DNA of 64,000 nucleotides. It comes from Planctomycetota bacterium. Its GTDB lineage: Bacteria; Planctomycetota; OFTM77. Where the stretch lies: the NCBI GenBank assembly GCA_029260795.1, contig JAJDCO010000087.1:1-64000 (forward strand), given 5' to 3'. This document shows, piece after piece, positions 23,339 through 32,454 of the stretch; the stretch's first letter is position 1, and each line of letters opens with the position of its first letter. The notes under the pieces were generated by a model. It was not told where the DNA came from and made no database searches. It saw only the letters and a program-made list of their open reading frames with translations. Both the position numbers and the translations under genes were made by a program.

Positions 23339-24739
23339 ATGACCGAGACCACACTGACTCGACACCGCGCCACGACACAGCGCATCCTCATCGTCGATGA
23401 CGAGAAGCTCATCCGCTGGTCGCTCATGGAGCGATTCAAGCAGGAAGGCTTCGAGGTCACCGAGGCCGAAGAGGGACGCGCCGCGCTCGAATGCTTCGCG
23501 CCCGGCGAGTTCGCGCTGGCCGTGCTCGACTTCCGCTTGCCGGACATGAACGGCCTGCAGCTCCTGGAGAAGCTCAAGTCGATCGATCCCGAGCTGAATG
23601 TCATCTTCATGACGGCCTACGGCACTGTGCAGAACGCAGTCGACGCGATGAAGCTCGGCGCCCACGATTACATGATCAAGCCGTTCGACATGGATGCGAT
23701 GGCGCACACCGTGCGCAAGGCGCTCGACACGGCCGAGCTGCTGCAGGAGGTGACCGCCTTCCGCGAGCAGAACAAGCGACGGTTCGGTCTCCACAACATC
23801 GTTTTCCAGAGCCGCCTCATGCACGAGATCGTCGATCTGGTGCACCGCGTCGCCGTCAGCGAAGCCCAGACGATTCTGGTCCAGGGCGAGAGCGGAACCG
23901 GCAAGGGCCTCGTCGCGCGCGCCCTCCACTACGAGGGCGCCAAGGCCGACAAGCCGTTCATGAACATCACCTGCACCGCCCTCGCCGAGACCATCATGGA
24001 GAGCGAGCTCTTCGGGCACGAGAAGGGCGCCTTCACCGACGCCAAGCAGCAGAAGAAGGGCCTGTTCGAGCTCGCCAACGGCGGCACGGTCTTCCTCGAC
24101 GAGATCGGGGACATGCCGCTCAACCTCCAAGGCAAGCTGCTGCGCTTTCTCGAGGATCGCTCCTTCAAGCGAGTCGGGGGAACGCGCGACATCACCGTCG
24201 ACGTGCGCATCGTCGCCGCCACCAACAAGGACCTCGGACGCGCCGTCGACGAGGGCAGCTTCCGCGGAGACCTCTTCTATCGCCTGAAGGTCATTCCCAT
24301 CGACATCCCGCCGTTGCGCGAGCGACGGGCCGACGTGCCGGCCCTGATCGAGCACTTCGTCGAATCGTTCAACCGAGACTTCAAGAAGAACGTCTCGGGC
24401 TTCACGTCCGAAGCCTTCGCGACGCTCCAAGCCTACCCTTGGCCCGGCAACATCCGCGAGCTGCGCAACACCGTCGAGCGCGCCGTGCTGCTCTCGGTGG
24501 GCGATCGCCTCGACATGGCGGATCTCCCCCTCGAGCTGCGCAAAGGGCAGGTCGGCAGCGACGGCGGTCGGCTGTTGAACCTACCCGACGAAGGCGTCGT
24601 ACTCGAAGAGCTCGAGCGCGATCTGATCGTGCAAGCCCTCGAGCAAACCCGCGGCAACCAGACCCAAGCCGCCAAGCTCCTCGGCATCAACCGCGACCAG
24701 ATCCGCTACCGCATGGAGAAGTTCAAGCTCCAGCGGTGA
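23339..24739 (+). CDS. Sigma-54-dependent response regulator (NtrC family)
   Basis: 466 aa. Receiver (about 15-130) with LIVDDEKLIRWSL and Asp64 in AVLDFRLPDMNG. The AAA+ domain has Walker A GESGTGKG, the sigma-54 contact motif GAFTDA, Walker B GTVFLDEIGDM, and PWPGNIRELRN. A Fis-type helix-turn-helix, GNQTQAAKLLGINRDQIRYR, ends the protein. ATG23339 follows GAAGGA at good spacing and is preferred over GTG23321. No histidine kinase is adjacent, so it is an orphan. It starts 46 bases after sufT but its role in iron-sulfur control is not evident. Confidence 0.94.
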   Translation: MTETTLTRHRATTQRILIVDDEKLIRWSLMERFKQEGFEVTEAEEGRAALECFAPGEFALAVLDFRLPDMNGLQLLEKLKSIDPELNVIFMTAYGTVQNAVDAMKLGAHDYMIKPFDMDAMAHTVRKALDTAELLQEVTAFREQNKRRFGLHNIVFQSRLMHEIVDLVHRVAVSEAQTILVQGESGTGKGLVARALHYEGAKADKPFMNITCTALAETIMESELFGHEKGAFTDAKQQKKGLFELANGGTVFLDEIGDMPLNLQGKLLRFLEDRSFKRVGGTRDITVDVRIVAATNKDLGRAVDEGSFRGDLFYRLKVIPIDIPPLRERRADVPALIEHFVESFNRDFKKNVSGFTSEAFATLQAYPWPGNIRELRNTVERAVLLSVGDRLDMADLPLELRKGQVGSDGGRLLNLPDEGVVLEELERDLIVQALEQTRGNQTQAAKLLGINRDQIRYRMEKFKLQR

Positions 24740-24752
24740 CGCGCTGTGGACC

Positions 24753-26987
24753 CTACGGCTGCTTCTTCACGATAAAGAAGCGAAGGCCGAGAGCGGGCAC
24801 ACTCGCAGTCATCGTGAAGTCGTCCGTCACCTGACGCAGCACCTGACCGTTCGACGCGTCTACGAGATCGTAGGCCGTCCCGGGCACGAGATCGGCGTCT
24901 GCGAATCGGAGCGTGTACGTCAACGTGTCCGACGTCTGGCGGTAGTTCGTCAGGAGAATCCCGACCCGTCCATCGTCGGCCTTCCAGCTGGATGAGAGGA
25001 TCGACCGGACCGGTACGCGATAGAAGCGCCGTCGCAGCGGGTCGTGCAGCTCCTTCGGCTCGATCGTCGCCGATGTCTGCATCGGGCGTAGGAAGCGGCC
25101 GTAGATCAGGAATTCCTTCTGCGTGCGCCGAGTGTCGATGTACAGGCGCAGCGTGTTCACGTAGTCCTGGGCGGCGGGCAGCGTCGAGCGGTGGTTGGGG
25201 TACCCGCCTTCTTCGAAGTACGCCTCGACGCTGTTGACGACGCGCCCGAGCGTGAATCCCTCGGCCAGCGTGTACAAGATGTCGCGCAGCTTGCGGAACT
25301 GGATCGCGCGGAAGTAGTCGGCCTTCTCGTTGGCATAGAAGACCGGCGCGAAGTCGTGATAGATCGACTCGAGGAGCGGCACGTAATGGGCCCGACCGTC
25401 GGTCTCGATCGGGTTGGGCATGAACGGCGCATCGGGCTCGATCCACTCGCTCGCGTCAATGTATCCCTCGAAGGCCGCCTCCGACCCGATGACGAAGTCG
25501 GGGTTTGCGACTCGCATCTGCGAGCGCACGGCCTGCATCAGTTCATGGAAGCCGCCATAGATGTCGGGACCGTAGCCGCGGTGCCCATGCGAGGCGGCAA
25601 AGCACGGGTTCACCTCGAACGGGTTGTCGAAGTAGATCGCGTCCACGCCGAGCGACTGCGCGACCGCTGTGACGTGATCGTGCCAGGCCGTCGGCGTGGG
25701 ATCGACGATCACCACCGGCCGCCACGGGAAGCTCGTGTCCGTGTAGGTCTGCCCGAAGAGGTCTTTCTTGGCCAGGGGCTCGATGCCGTTCGTGACGTAG
25801 GACGGGTCGAGGGGATCGTAGCCGTACGACCACACGTAGGGCATGGCGCGGATTCCGTGCGCGGCCAGCCCCTGCGCGGTCGCGAGGAAGCCGGGCAGCG
25901 GTTGATACGGACCGAAGTTGTCGAACCAGGCCCAGGTCTGGATCGCCATGCGTCCGGGGGTCACGCCGTAGAAGGCGCGCACGTCCTCGAAGGTCGCGAC
26001 GGTGTTCTGGACGTCGTCGGTGGGATCGAAGGTGTGGCTCTCGTAGAGCTCGAGCTCCTTCCACCAGAGGGGGACGTCCGTCCGCGTCTTCAAGGGCCCG
26101 CGGGCGAGCCAGCTCTGGCCCAGGGCGAAAGCGCGGTAGATCTGTCCCGCGTCGAACCAGTCGCCCTCGAACGTGCCCACGACCAGCGGCGCGGTCGCGA
26201 CGAAGCGCTGACCGGGCGTCCGAAGGTCCGCGGCATGAAAGCGCACGCCGATGTGATACCGCCGACCGTCGCCCTCGAGATGGAGCGACTTGGTGTCCCA
26301 GGCCGGGTCGTGCACGGCCAGGTAGAGACCCGAGCCTTCGGCGGTGTAGTAAGGGAAAAGCTGCATCGCCAGCTTGGCGCTCAAGGGAGCGGTATTGGCT
26401 CCGACGAGGAGCTCGTGCGGATCCTCGATCAGCAAGGTGCCCCGATAGGGCGCCATCCCATAGGTCGTGCCGGTCGTCGTCGGCAGGATGCCGAGCGCGA
26501 TCTCCGCGGCCTGAACCGCATGCGTTGTCACGTTCGCAGCATCGACCGCGATCGTCCATTCCGAGAGCGAGCCGCTCGCCGGGATCCGCAGCGTCAGCTG
26601 AACCGTGAAGGTCTGACTCGCGAGCCGACAGCGTCGCCACTCGAGGTCGACGAGCAGGTCGGAGCCACTCATGCGACGCGCGAGCGTCGCCAGACCGTCG
26701 CTCGCACCGGAGTCGGTGTGCACGAGCTCGCCCGTCTGGAGATCGAACCAGACCACCTCCCACATTGGCTCGTGGGCGAATCGAAAAGTTCGACCGGTCA
26801 CGAGATTCTCGAGAGAGTCGAGCTGGATGTCCCGGAGCCGCGATCCATACACGAGCTCGTATCGAAGCTCGCCGTGCTGGACGACCTGACGACCGCCGAG
26901 CCCGTGGGCTCCTGGCTGAGCCAGGATCGTGTTGACGTTGAGGAGCAGCAAGCCGGTGGCGAGCGCGATCGAACGCGAGAGCTTCAT
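24753..26987 (-). CDS. Secreted DUF6259-type glycoside hydrolase-like protein
   Basis: 744 aa. ATG26987, after a GAGGAG site, gives a clear signal peptide MKLSRSIALATGLLLLNVN with cleavage after ILAQ. An N-terminal beta-rich domain (about 30-290) is followed by a TIM-barrel-like domain. Visible there are TWAWFDNFGPYQPLPGF, MPYVWSYGYDPLDPS, VDAIYFDNPFEVNP and DFVIGSEAAFEGY, with acidic residues at barrel strand ends as in clan GH-D type enzymes. A small C-terminal beta-domain closes it. The family assignment is by overall pattern and is moderate; substrate unknown. It is convergent with the sigma-54 regulator, 13 bases apart. Confidence 0.65.
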   Translation of the reverse strand: MKLSRSIALATGLLLLNVNTILAQPGAHGLGGRQVVQHGELRYELVYGSRLRDIQLDSLENLVTGRTFRFAHEPMWEVVWFDLQTGELVHTDSGASDGLATLARRMSGSDLLVDLEWRRCRLASQTFTVQLTLRIPASGSLSEWTIAVDAANVTTHAVQAAEIALGILPTTTGTTYGMAPYRGTLLIEDPHELLVGANTAPLSAKLAMQLFPYYTAEGSGLYLAVHDPAWDTKSLHLEGDGRRYHIGVRFHAADLRTPGQRFVATAPLVVGTFEGDWFDAGQIYRAFALGQSWLARGPLKTRTDVPLWWKELELYESHTFDPTDDVQNTVATFEDVRAFYGVTPGRMAIQTWAWFDNFGPYQPLPGFLATAQGLAAHGIRAMPYVWSYGYDPLDPSYVTNGIEPLAKKDLFGQTYTDTSFPWRPVVIVDPTPTAWHDHVTAVAQSLGVDAIYFDNPFEVNPCFAASHGHRGYGPDIYGGFHELMQAVRSQMRVANPDFVIGSEAAFEGYIDASEWIEPDAPFMPNPIETDGRAHYVPLLESIYHDFAPVFYANEKADYFRAIQFRKLRDILYTLAEGFTLGRVVNSVEAYFEEGGYPNHRSTLPAAQDYVNTLRLYIDTRRTQKEFLIYGRFLRPMQTSATIEPKELHDPLRRRFYRVPVRSILSSSWKADDGRVGILLTNYRQTSDTLTYTLRFADADLVPGTAYDLVDASNGQVLRQVTDDFTMTASVPALGLRFFIVKKQP

Positions 26988-27038
26988 GATGTCTCCTCGG
27001 CGGCAGAGTGCGGCTGTCCCAAGGCTACCAAAGATGGA

Positions 27039-27167
27039 ACCGCGGAGGGCACGGAGGGATGGAGTCACCTCACCGCTCTACGAGCCGTGGCTCCGTGGTA
27101 AAACCACCTCCGTGCTCTCTGTGTGCTCCGTGGTTATTATCTCTGCGTTCTTCGTGCCCTCCGTGGT
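27039..27167. repeat. Inverted CACGGAGG-type intergenic element
   Basis: ACCGCGGAGGGCACG (27039-27053) is matched in reverse by CGTGCCCTCCGTGGT (27153-27167) at 14 of 15 bases. Further CTCCGTG blocks lie between. Such elements are scattered through many planctomycete and verrucomicrobial genomes. It fills the divergent promoter region of the glycosidase and the first thiolase. Confidence 0.7.
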
Positions 27168-27185
27168 CCCTCCCGAGAAACGATC

Positions 27186-28370
27186 ATGCGCCCCGTCTAC
27201 GTCACGCACGCCCTTCGCACACCCATCGGAGCCTTCCTCGGCTCGCTCTCGAGCCTGACGGCCGCCGACCTCGGCACCGCTGTCACGAAGGCGCTCCTCG
27301 CCAAGCTTCCGAGTGGGGCAAGTGATCTCGTCGACGAGGTGATCTTCGGCAACGGCCGCCAGGCAGGCGGGGGCCCGAACGTCGCCCGGCAGATCGGCTA
27401 CCGCAGCGGGCTGCCCGAGACCGTGCCCGCCTGCACGATCAACAAGGCGTGTGCCTCGAGCCTCAAGGCGATCCTGATGGGGTATCAGGCGATCGCCCTC
27501 GGCGATGCCGACGTCGTCGTCGCCGGCGGCACCGAGAGCATGAGCCGGCTGCCGTTCCTGCTCGACGGCATGCGCACGGGCCTTCGCCTCGGCCATGCCA
27601 CGCTCGAGGACGGCATGTACCGCGACGGATTCCACTGCCCTCTCGCCGATCAGCTCATGGGTCGCACGGCCGAGAACCTCGCCGAGCAATACCAGCTCAC
27701 GCGCGAGCAGCAGGATCGCTATGCGATGGAGACGCAGCACCGCTGCGAAGCCGCGCGGAAAGCTGACCGATTCGCCGACGAGCTCGTGCCGGTCGAGGTG
27801 ACGGGTCGCAAGGGCGACGTGACGATCTTCGATCGCGACGAGCACGCGCGCGACGGCGTGAAGATGGAGTCGCTCGCCAAGCTGCCTCCCGTCTTCAAGA
27901 AGGACGGCACCGTCCACGCCGGCAACTCCTCGGGCATCACCGACGGCGCCGCCGTGACTCTGCTGGTCAGTGAAGAGCGCCTGAAGGGGCTAGGCCTCGA
28001 GCCGCTGGCGCGTATCGAAGGCTACGCGACGGCGGGCGTCGATCCCAAGATCATGGGCATCGGCCCGGTGCCCTCGACCCAGAAGCTCATGGAGCGCAGC
28101 GGCCTCGCCCTCACCGACTTCGACCTGGTCGAGCTCAACGAAGCCTTCGCCGCCCAGGTATTGGCCGTGCTGGCGGAGCTGCCGATCCCGGCGGACCGCC
28201 TGAACGTCAACGGCGGCGCGATTGCCTTGGGCCACCCGATCGGCGCCACCGGCGCCCGCATCGTCACGACGCTGCTCCACGAGCTGAAGCGTCGCGGCGC
28301 CAAGCGAGGCCTCGCCACCCTCTGCGTCAGCGGCGGCATGGGCGTCTCAATCTCGTTCGTGCGCGAGTAA
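27186..28370 (+). CDS. Acetyl-CoA C-acyltransferase (thiolase)
   Basis: 394-aa thiolase that condenses or cleaves acyl-CoA. The acylated Cys89 sits in [13 protein letters not shown]. Later motifs are [17 protein letters not shown] with the catalytic His, and [13 protein letters not shown] with the second Cys. ATG27186 begins [17 protein letters not shown], the family N-terminus. No clear ribosome-binding site is visible because the leader is the inverted repeat. It begins a run of acyl-CoA genes, although two further features separate it from them. Confidence 0.93.
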   Translation: MRPVYVTHALRTPIGAFLGSLSSLTAADLGTAVTKALLAKLPSGASDLVDEVIFGNGRQAGGGPNVARQIGYRSGLPETVPACTINKACASSLKAILMGYQAIALGDADVVVAGGTESMSRLPFLLDGMRTGLRLGHATLEDGMYRDGFHCPLADQLMGRTAENLAEQYQLTREQQDRYAMETQHRCEAARKADRFADELVPVEVTGRKGDVTIFDRDEHARDGVKMESLAKLPPVFKKDGTVHAGNSSGITDGAAVTLLVSEERLKGLGLEPLARIEGYATAGVDPKIMGIGPVPSTQKLMERSGLALTDFDLVELNEAFAAQVLAVLAELPIPADRLNVNGGAIALGHPIGATGARIVTTLLHELKRRGAKRGLATLCVSGGMGVSISFVRE

Positions 28371-28381
28371 ATGAAGTCGGG

Positions 28382-28421
28382 CCTCCGAATCGGAGGGCGG
28401 ACTTCAGTCCGCTGGAGGGTC
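28382..28421 (-). repeat. Palindromic repeat, stem type A
   Basis: Read on the minus strand: CCTCCA, stem GCGGAC, loop TGAA, stem GTCCGC, then CCTCCGA. On the plus strand the stems are 28397-28402 and 28407-28412. A second palindrome CCTCCGA-A-TCGGAGG (28382-28396) overlaps it. Same framework as the copies at 28.5 and 41.7 kb. Confidence 0.85.
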
Positions 28422-28522
28422 GTTCGACGATGCGATGACGAACGAAGCGCTGGATGCTCTTGCGGGCTCGCCTCGCCTCAGCGGACGACCGAAGCCGCGT
28501 CGAGGCGCGTGGATCCATCGAG

Positions 28523-28555
28523 AGACCTCCCACCCGAATGAATTCGGGCCTCCGA
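28523..28555 (+). repeat. Palindromic repeat, stem type B
   Basis: AGACCTCCCA (28523-28532), stem CCCGAA, loop TGAA, stem TTCGGG, then CCTCCGA (28549-28555). Flanks, loop and spacing equal those at 41683-41715, but both stem arms differ in a compensatory way. Confidence 0.85.
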
Positions 28556-28621
28556 GGGGACGGTCTGGAAGCACTTCGTTTTGCAAAGCTAGGGTAAAGC
28601 CGGAGCGAGGTACCGGCGAGG

Positions 28622-28648
28622 GCGTCTTACCTGGGATCGCGGGCGGCC
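28622..28648 (+). repeat. 27-bp GC-rich dispersed repeat, copy 1
   Basis: The sequence GCGTCTTACCTGGGATCGCG and the following GGCGGCC match 35010-35036 with two differences. A GGCCGGCC-type palindrome follows directly. Confidence 0.75.
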
Positions 28649-28796
28649 GGCCAGGCGGCCGGCCCGCATTCTGTTTTTTGTGACGCGGGATGCGTCAATG
28701 GAGCGTGCGAAGCTGCCGAGCGTGGGACTGCGTGCGAGAGGCCCCACTCCGCTGACGCACTCAATTCCTGGGCGCTACAGGGTCGGGCCTTTCCCG

Positions 28797-29465
28797 CTAC
28801 GGAACGATGACCCAGAAGGTGATGTCGCCGTTCTCGTGCTCAGCCATGAGAATCGCGGTCGCCTGACCGCCGGAGTCCTGGGCGCAGCTCGCGGCGCCGA
28901 GCTCGTGGTCGAGGCAGCCGATCTCGATGTGGCCCGAGTCTTCGATGAGCACACGGCCGATCTCGGCCGGGAGCGTTCTTTGATCTTCGGTGCGAGTCAC
29001 CGTGCTCGCGAGCCGGGCGGATCCGTCTTGGGGCGTGAAGATCTGCAGGCTGCAGCTCGGGCTGCTCTCGGGGTTCTGCCACCAGATCGTGGAGTCCGCG
29101 GCCTTCCAGTGCAGCGCGATCCGGCAATCGTCGGGAACGGGAAGTCCGGTGGCCGCTCCCGATTCGAAGAGGGCCCGCACCGACGCCGCGTCCACGACGA
29201 GGACGTCTTCGGCGATCTGGATGCCTTCGGCGGATTGGAACACACCGTTCTCGTCGTACGTAGTGGTCTCCTCGGGCCACTCCCACTCTTCGTGGCTCAA
29301 CCAGGTGCCTTGGAGCGTCACCGACGGTTGTTCCAGCAGGCGAACCTCGACCCAAGTTGACGGGGGAGTCCTGTTCCCCGGTTCGGGACTCGCGCCACCG
29401 GGTAGGATCAAGCCGACGGAGAGGAGGACTGCCAGGCCAAGAGTGGAGGCGATGAAGGTCTTCAT
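28797..29465 (-). CDS. Secreted hypothetical protein
   Basis: 222 aa. ATG29465 gives the signal peptide MKTFIASTLGLAVLLSVGLI, followed by LPGGASPEPGNR. The mature part is beta-rich with WLSHEEWEWPEETTTYDENG and several cysteines (DDCRIALHWK, PSCSLQIF, GCLDHELGAASC) that could form disulfides. No family recognised. A longer upstream reading is possible but would run into antisense of the next gene. Isolated; convergent with nothing and divergent from the hydroxyacyl-CoA dehydrogenase. Confidence 0.7.
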   Translation of the reverse strand: MKTFIASTLGLAVLLSVGLILPGGASPEPGNRTPPSTWVEVRLLEQPSVTLQGTWLSHEEWEWPEETTTYDENGVFQSAEGIQIAEDVLVVDAASVRALFESGAATGLPVPDDCRIALHWKAADSTIWWQNPESSPSCSLQIFTPQDGSARLASTVTRTEDQRTLPAEIGRVLIEDSGHIEIGCLDHELGAASCAQDSGGQATAILMAEHENGDITFWVIVP

Positions 29466-29684
29466 GAGTGGAGTTCCCTTTGGTCTTTCGACCTTACTCC
29501 AGGCCCGTGGTCGATTCCATAGGCCCGTCATCGGCTTCGGGGTTTCTTGCGCTCCACACACTCCGCGCTTCGCACCAGACCCTCGAAAGCGGGCGTTCCG
29601 CGTGGGATACTCGGCGGCGAGCGGGCTGCCGGAGGGGCGCCGGGGCGGTGCCTCGGGCGGGCCGCAGGTTCGAACGAGAACACG

Positions 29685-30560
29685 ATGGCGACACGGATCG
29701 AGAAGGTGGGAGTGGTCGGTTGCGGGCTGATGGGGTCCGGAATCGCCGAGGTCTGTGCCCGGCAAGGCTTTCAGACGACCGTGTGCGAGCTGGATCCCAC
29801 GATCCTCGAGCGCGGGATGGCGAGCATCCGTCGTTCCCTCGACAAGGCCGTGACGCGCGGCAAGCTCGACGCGTCGACGAAGGACGAGGTGCTCGGCCGC
29901 CTGCGGGGTACCGCCGAGCTCGCATCGCTTGCCGACTGTCAGGTCGTCATCGAGGCGATCGTCGAGGATCGGGTCGCGAAGCAAGCGCTCTTCGGCGAGC
30001 TCTCGACGCTCTGTCCGAAGGAGACGATCTTCGCGAGCAACACCTCGTCGCTCTCGATCACGGAGCTGGCCGCCGCCACCGATCGGCCGGCGCGCCTGGT
30101 AGGGCTCCACTTCTTCAACCCGGTGCCGGTGATGCCACTGGTCGAGCTGGTGCGAGGCGTGGCAACCTCCGACAATGTGCTCGAGATCATGCGATCCTTC
30201 GGCGAAGCGTTGGGCAAGGTGGTGATCACGGCTCAGGACGCGCCCGGTTTCGTCGTCAATCGACTGCTGATCCCGTTCCTGCTCGATGCCGTTCGAGCGC
30301 TGGAGCAAGGGGTCGCGTCACGAGAGGACATCGATCAAGGCATGAAGCTCGGATGCGGGCATCCGATGGGGCCGCTCACGCTGCTCGACTTCGTCGGGCT
30401 GGACACGACCTATTCGATCGCCCAGATCATGTTCGAAGAGTTCAAAGATCCACGCTACGCCGCGCCTCCCTTGCTCAAGAGGCTCGTCTTGGCGGGCTTC
30501 CATGGACGCAAGAGCGGACGCGGCTTTTACGAGTACGATGCTGATGGAGGGGTGAAATGA
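29685..30560 (+). CDS. 3-hydroxyacyl-CoA (3-hydroxybutyryl-CoA) dehydrogenase
   Basis: 291-aa NAD-dependent enzyme of fatty acid oxidation or butyrate metabolism. The Rossmann motif is VGVVGCGLMGSGIAEVCA. The catalytic His is in LVGLHFFNPVPVMPLVELV, followed by DAPGFVVNRLL. The C-terminal domain has GCGHPMGPLTLLDFVGLD. ATG29685 fits the family N-terminus. Its last codons overlap the cyclophilin lipoprotein (ATGA), so both are translated together. Confidence 0.94.
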   Translation: MATRIEKVGVVGCGLMGSGIAEVCARQGFQTTVCELDPTILERGMASIRRSLDKAVTRGKLDASTKDEVLGRLRGTAELASLADCQVVIEAIVEDRVAKQALFGELSTLCPKETIFASNTSSLSITELAAATDRPARLVGLHFFNPVPVMPLVELVRGVATSDNVLEIMRSFGEALGKVVITAQDAPGFVVNRLLIPFLLDAVRALEQGVASREDIDQGMKLGCGHPMGPLTLLDFVGLDTTYSIAQIMFEEFKDPRYAAPPLLKRLVLAGFHGRKSGRGFYEYDADGGVK

Positions 30561-31612
30561 TGAAGTCCACGCTGCTGGGGATCGGTGCCGTCGCTCTGAT
30601 TCTGATGTCCTGTCAATCGTTCGACCCCAAGGATCCGGTGACCGACCCGACCTCGAACAGAGGCGACCTCGACCGTCCGGTCGGCATCGACTCCGGACTG
30701 GTCGCGCGACTCGTCTACGAAGGCGGTCCATCGCCGGCCGTGGGACAAGCTCTCCCGTCGCGTCTGATCGTCGAGAACACGGGCAACCGCAAGGTCTCGC
30801 TCGACACGAACGATCTTCACACGCGTCATCTTCGCCTGTCGGGGGACGCGGCTTCGGGCTCGTACCGGACGGACGATCGCCTCGGCTACGGTCCCGTCAC
30901 GCTCTTTCCCGGCATGACCGTCGAGCGCGAGTTCAACCTCGCTCAGTTCTTCGGCAACCTCAAGCCGGGCCGCCTCGAGGTGCGCTGGAGTAACGATCGA
31001 CTCGTCTCCGACCCGCTCGCCCTCGACCTGGGTGAGAATCTGTCGAACTTGCGCGTGCGCTTCCAGACCTCTCTCGGTGACGTGGTCATGGAGCTCTTCC
31101 CCCAGCAAGCGCCGCAGACGGTCGCCAAGTTCGTCGAGAACGTTCGGAGCGGCTTCTATGACAACACCGTCTTCCACCGCGTCATCAAGGGCTTCGTGAT
31201 CCAAGGCGGCGATCCGTCGGGGACGGGCGAAGGCCACGGCGTCGACTTCACGCTGCCTCCCGAGTTCAGCGACCTCCCCTTCGTGACCGGCACCGTCGGC
31301 ATCGCGCGCACCAGCGATCCGCTCCTGGGCTCTCCCCAAGCGCTCGAGCTGCGCCAGCAGGGCGCGATCCTCGAGGAGCGCGAGACGTACCTCAACTCCG
31401 GGGCGAGCCAGTTCTTCTTCTGCCTCAGCCCGCAGGAGCAGCTGAGCGGCAGCTACACGGCCTTCGGTCAAGTGATCGACGGTCTCGATGTGCTGCAGCG
31501 GATCGGCGACGTCGAGACGACCGGCAGCGGTCCCGGTGTCACGCGACCCAACCGTCCGCTCGATGAGGTCCGTCTCCAGAAGGTCGAAGTGTTTCCGTCT
31601 CCCCAGCAGTGA
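30557..31612 (+). CDS. Cyclophilin-type peptidyl-prolyl isomerase lipoprotein
   Basis: 351 aa. The lipobox LILMSC with Cys19 marks a lipoprotein. An N-terminal beta-sandwich (about 45-150) has LIVENTGNRKVSLD, like BsuPI-type domains. The cyclophilin domain (about 155-345) has NTVFHRVIKGFVIQGGDPSG, the active-site FHR and QGG, and SQFFFCLSPQ. The family's usual proline isomerase core is complete, with an insertion after TVGIARTSDP. It acts outside the cytoplasm, which is unexpected for the middle of a cytoplasmic acyl-CoA operon. Confidence 0.9.
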   Translation: MMKSTLLGIGAVALILMSCQSFDPKDPVTDPTSNRGDLDRPVGIDSGLVARLVYEGGPSPAVGQALPSRLIVENTGNRKVSLDTNDLHTRHLRLSGDAASGSYRTDDRLGYGPVTLFPGMTVEREFNLAQFFGNLKPGRLEVRWSNDRLVSDPLALDLGENLSNLRVRFQTSLGDVVMELFPQQAPQTVAKFVENVRSGFYDNTVFHRVIKGFVIQGGDPSGTGEGHGVDFTLPPEFSDLPFVTGTVGIARTSDPLLGSPQALELRQQGAILEERETYLNSGASQFFFCLSPQEQLSGSYTAFGQVIDGLDVLQRIGDVETTGSGPGVTRPNRPLDEVRLQKVEVFPSPQQ

Positions 31613-31632
31613 CCCAGGAAGAGCCTCCAGAC

Positions 31633-32418
31633 ATGTCCGAATACCAAAACCTGCTCGTCGAGCCCGGTGACGGCTGGACCGAGCTGACGATCCACCGACC
31701 TGACAAGCTCAATGCACTGAACGACCAGACGATTGCCGAGCTGGGTCGATTCTTCGACTGGGCCCGCACCGATGAAGGCACGCGCGCCGTGCTGGTGACC
31801 GGGTCGGGCGAGAAGGCGTTCATCGCCGGTGCCGACATCTCGGAGCTGGTGAAGATGACGGCCCTCGACGCCGAGCAGAGCTCGCGCAAGGGGCAAGAGA
31901 CCTTCGATAAGATCGAGTATCTCGGCAAGCCCGTCATCGCGGCCATCAACGGCTTCGCTCTCGGGGGCGGCTGCGAGCTCGCCCTCGCCTGCACTTTCCG
32001 CACGGCGTCGGAGAACGCTCAGATCGGCCTTCCCGAGGTCGGCTTGGGCATCTTGCCGGGCTATGGTGGCACGCAGCGGCTGCCGCGCATCGTGGGGCGG
32101 GGCATCGCGGCCGAGCTGGTCCTGACGGGCCAGCGCATTCCGGCGGCGGAGGCGCATCGCATCGGGCTGGTGAATCACGTCTTCTCGCAGGAGGAGCTGA
32201 TTCCGAAGTCGCGCGAGATCATCCAGAAGATCCTGCGCAACGGGCCGATCGCGATTCGCATGGCCCAGGAGGCGGTCGTGCACGGCAGCGAGATGACGCA
32301 GGCGGACGGATTGCGCTATGAAGCGACCCTCTTTGGCCTGATCTCGGCCAGTGACGACATGCACGAAGGCATGCAGGCCTTCTTGGAGAAACGCAAACCG
32401 AACTTCAAGGGCTGCTGA
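31633..32418 (+). CDS. Enoyl-CoA hydratase
   Basis: 261-aa crotonase-family enzyme. Oxyanion-hole motifs are KAFIAGADISEL and INGFALGGGCELAL. The catalytic glutamates are in ASENAQIGLPEVGLGILPGYGGTQ, as in true hydratases. ATG31633 with GGAAGAG upstream is preferred over GTG31609, which overlaps the previous stop. Together with the dehydrogenase and thiolases it forms a beta-oxidation or reverse cycle. Confidence 0.94.
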   Translation: MSEYQNLLVEPGDGWTELTIHRPDKLNALNDQTIAELGRFFDWARTDEGTRAVLVTGSGEKAFIAGADISELVKMTALDAEQSSRKGQETFDKIEYLGKPVIAAINGFALGGGCELALACTFRTASENAQIGLPEVGLGILPGYGGTQRLPRIVGRGIAAELVLTGQRIPAAEAHRIGLVNHVFSQEELIPKSREIIQKILRNGPIAIRMAQEAVVHGSEMTQADGLRYEATLFGLISASDDMHEGMQAFLEKRKPNFKGC

Positions 32419-32454
32419 TTCACGACGAATCGGTCGCCACGGAGGAGTCGACTC

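Larger units (their letters stand above)
28371..28796. other. Repeat-rich intergenic region
   Basis: 426 bases without a credible gene. It holds two palindromic hairpin repeats and one copy of a 27-bp GC-rich repeat, listed separately. The remainder shows no signal I recognise. Confidence 0.7.

Noticed and set aside
29466-30308. N-terminal extension of the 222-aa secreted protein
   Set aside because: The extension is antisense to the hydroxyacyl-CoA dehydrogenase and the signal peptide lies at ATG29465.
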